From assembly GCA_039024295.1 (NCBI GenBank), contig JBCDIQ010000046.1, positions 1-22,363 of the forward strand: a DNA stretch of 22,363 nt, given 5' to 3'. Below, piece by piece: positions 22,063 to 22,363 of the stretch. This stretch comes from JBCDIQ01 sp039024295. Its GTDB lineage: Bacteria > Bacteroidota > Bacteroidia > J057. The notes under the pieces are model-generated. The model saw only the letters and a list, made by a program, of their open reading frames with translations, had not been told where the DNA came from and searched no databases. Position numbers and translations under genes: made by a program. Every line of letters starts with the position of its first letter. The stretch's first letter is position 1.

Positions 22063-22363
22063 TTACCCAAACAGCTCCTTCCACGGAATCACAAACGGTA
22101 GCACCACCACCCAGATCACAAAAAATACAGCCATCCCTTTAGGAAATGACTGTCCATTGAGCAATGCAGGCAGGGCTGCGACCACCAGCCAGGAACCTTT
22201 GTAGATGAGTTGGAACAAGAACACCAACTGCATCTGCTTTGGGAAAAAGAGGCCAAGCAAGGACAAAAGGAAAATGGCCAGCCACAAAGCACCTACCAGC
22301 CGGAAGGATTCCGAGTAAACAAACGTCCCTTCAAAAATTGTCCTAAATGCAGTTTTGGGAAAA
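22063..22363 (-). CDS. Small membrane protein, C-terminal part (cut by window edge)
   Basis: The frame is open from the right edge of the window to a stop at 22063 (100 codons), so the N-terminus is missing; an ORF beginning at the internal TTG at 22287 would be an artificial start. The visible part begins FPKTAFRTIFEGTFVYSESF and contains three hydrophobic segments: RLVGALWLAIFLLSLLGLFF, QLVFLFQLIYKGSWLVVAAL and MAVFFVIWVVVLPFVIPW, ending KELFG. No family is recognised. It is upstream of the AraC-family gene on the same strand, 125 bp away, but the TTAAC repeats between them suggest separate transcription. Confidence 0.7.
   Translation of the reverse strand, partial: FPKTAFRTIFEGTFVYSESFRLVGALWLAIFLLSLLGLFFPKQMQLVFLFQLIYKGSWLVVAALPALLNGQSFPKGMAVFFVIWVVVLPFVIPWKELFG

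Overview
The window reads as a chromosomal segment of a free-living member of the Bacteroidota (Cytophagia or Saprospiria-like). The evidence is: a probable type IX secretion sorting domain, DUF3857/transglutaminase-like exported proteins, an AraC regulator with an N-terminal multi-pass membrane sensor, a succinyl-type E2 ending in the SYDHRIVDGKEAV signature, and few Shine-Dalgarno sequences at start codons. No rRNA, tRNA, insertion sequence with a transposase gene, or CRISPR array is visible.

Left part (1-3675, all minus strand): two consecutive exported DUF3857 proteins (the first cut by the window edge), a 660-bp gene-free stretch holding a strongly foldable inverted-repeat element (about 2630-2788), then a secreted protein with a discoidin-like/NADase-type glycan-binding domain. 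Next comes a plus-strand two-gene unit (3971-6860): a 129-residue protein that looks like an enlarged MoaD/ThiS/ubiquitin-type beta-grasp protein ending exactly in Gly-Gly, and 13 bp later a large DUF4132 protein of unknown function. I consider this pair the best candidate for an undescribed system.

Middle part (6974-11037): a Crp/Fnr-type regulator followed by an exported SRPBCC protein, a stand-alone DUF2470 protein, and a tandem array of three Rpn-type (PD-(D/E)XK) genes. Only the most upstream array copy is full length. The other two lack the same 211-residue nuclease core but keep the first 14 residues and the whole C-terminal tail, which suggests evolved decoys or antitoxins; one of them carries an in-frame stop. 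A secreted protein of unknown function lies upstream of the array.

Right part (11450-22363): an S9 prolyl oligopeptidase and an Omp85/TamA-like outer-membrane protein in a tight minus-strand operon, divergent from the 2-oxoglutarate dehydrogenase E2 gene (odhB/sucB), which ends in a clear terminator. Then follow an LLM-class flavin oxidoreductase, a DUF4442 hotdog protein, a small polytopic membrane protein, an NHL-repeat protein with a probable type IX sorting tail, an AraC-family membrane regulator flanked by TTAAC-rich repeats, and a truncated small membrane protein at the right edge. Apart from the Ubl/DUF4132 pair and the Rpn array, these genes look like ordinary housekeeping, envelope and redox functions.
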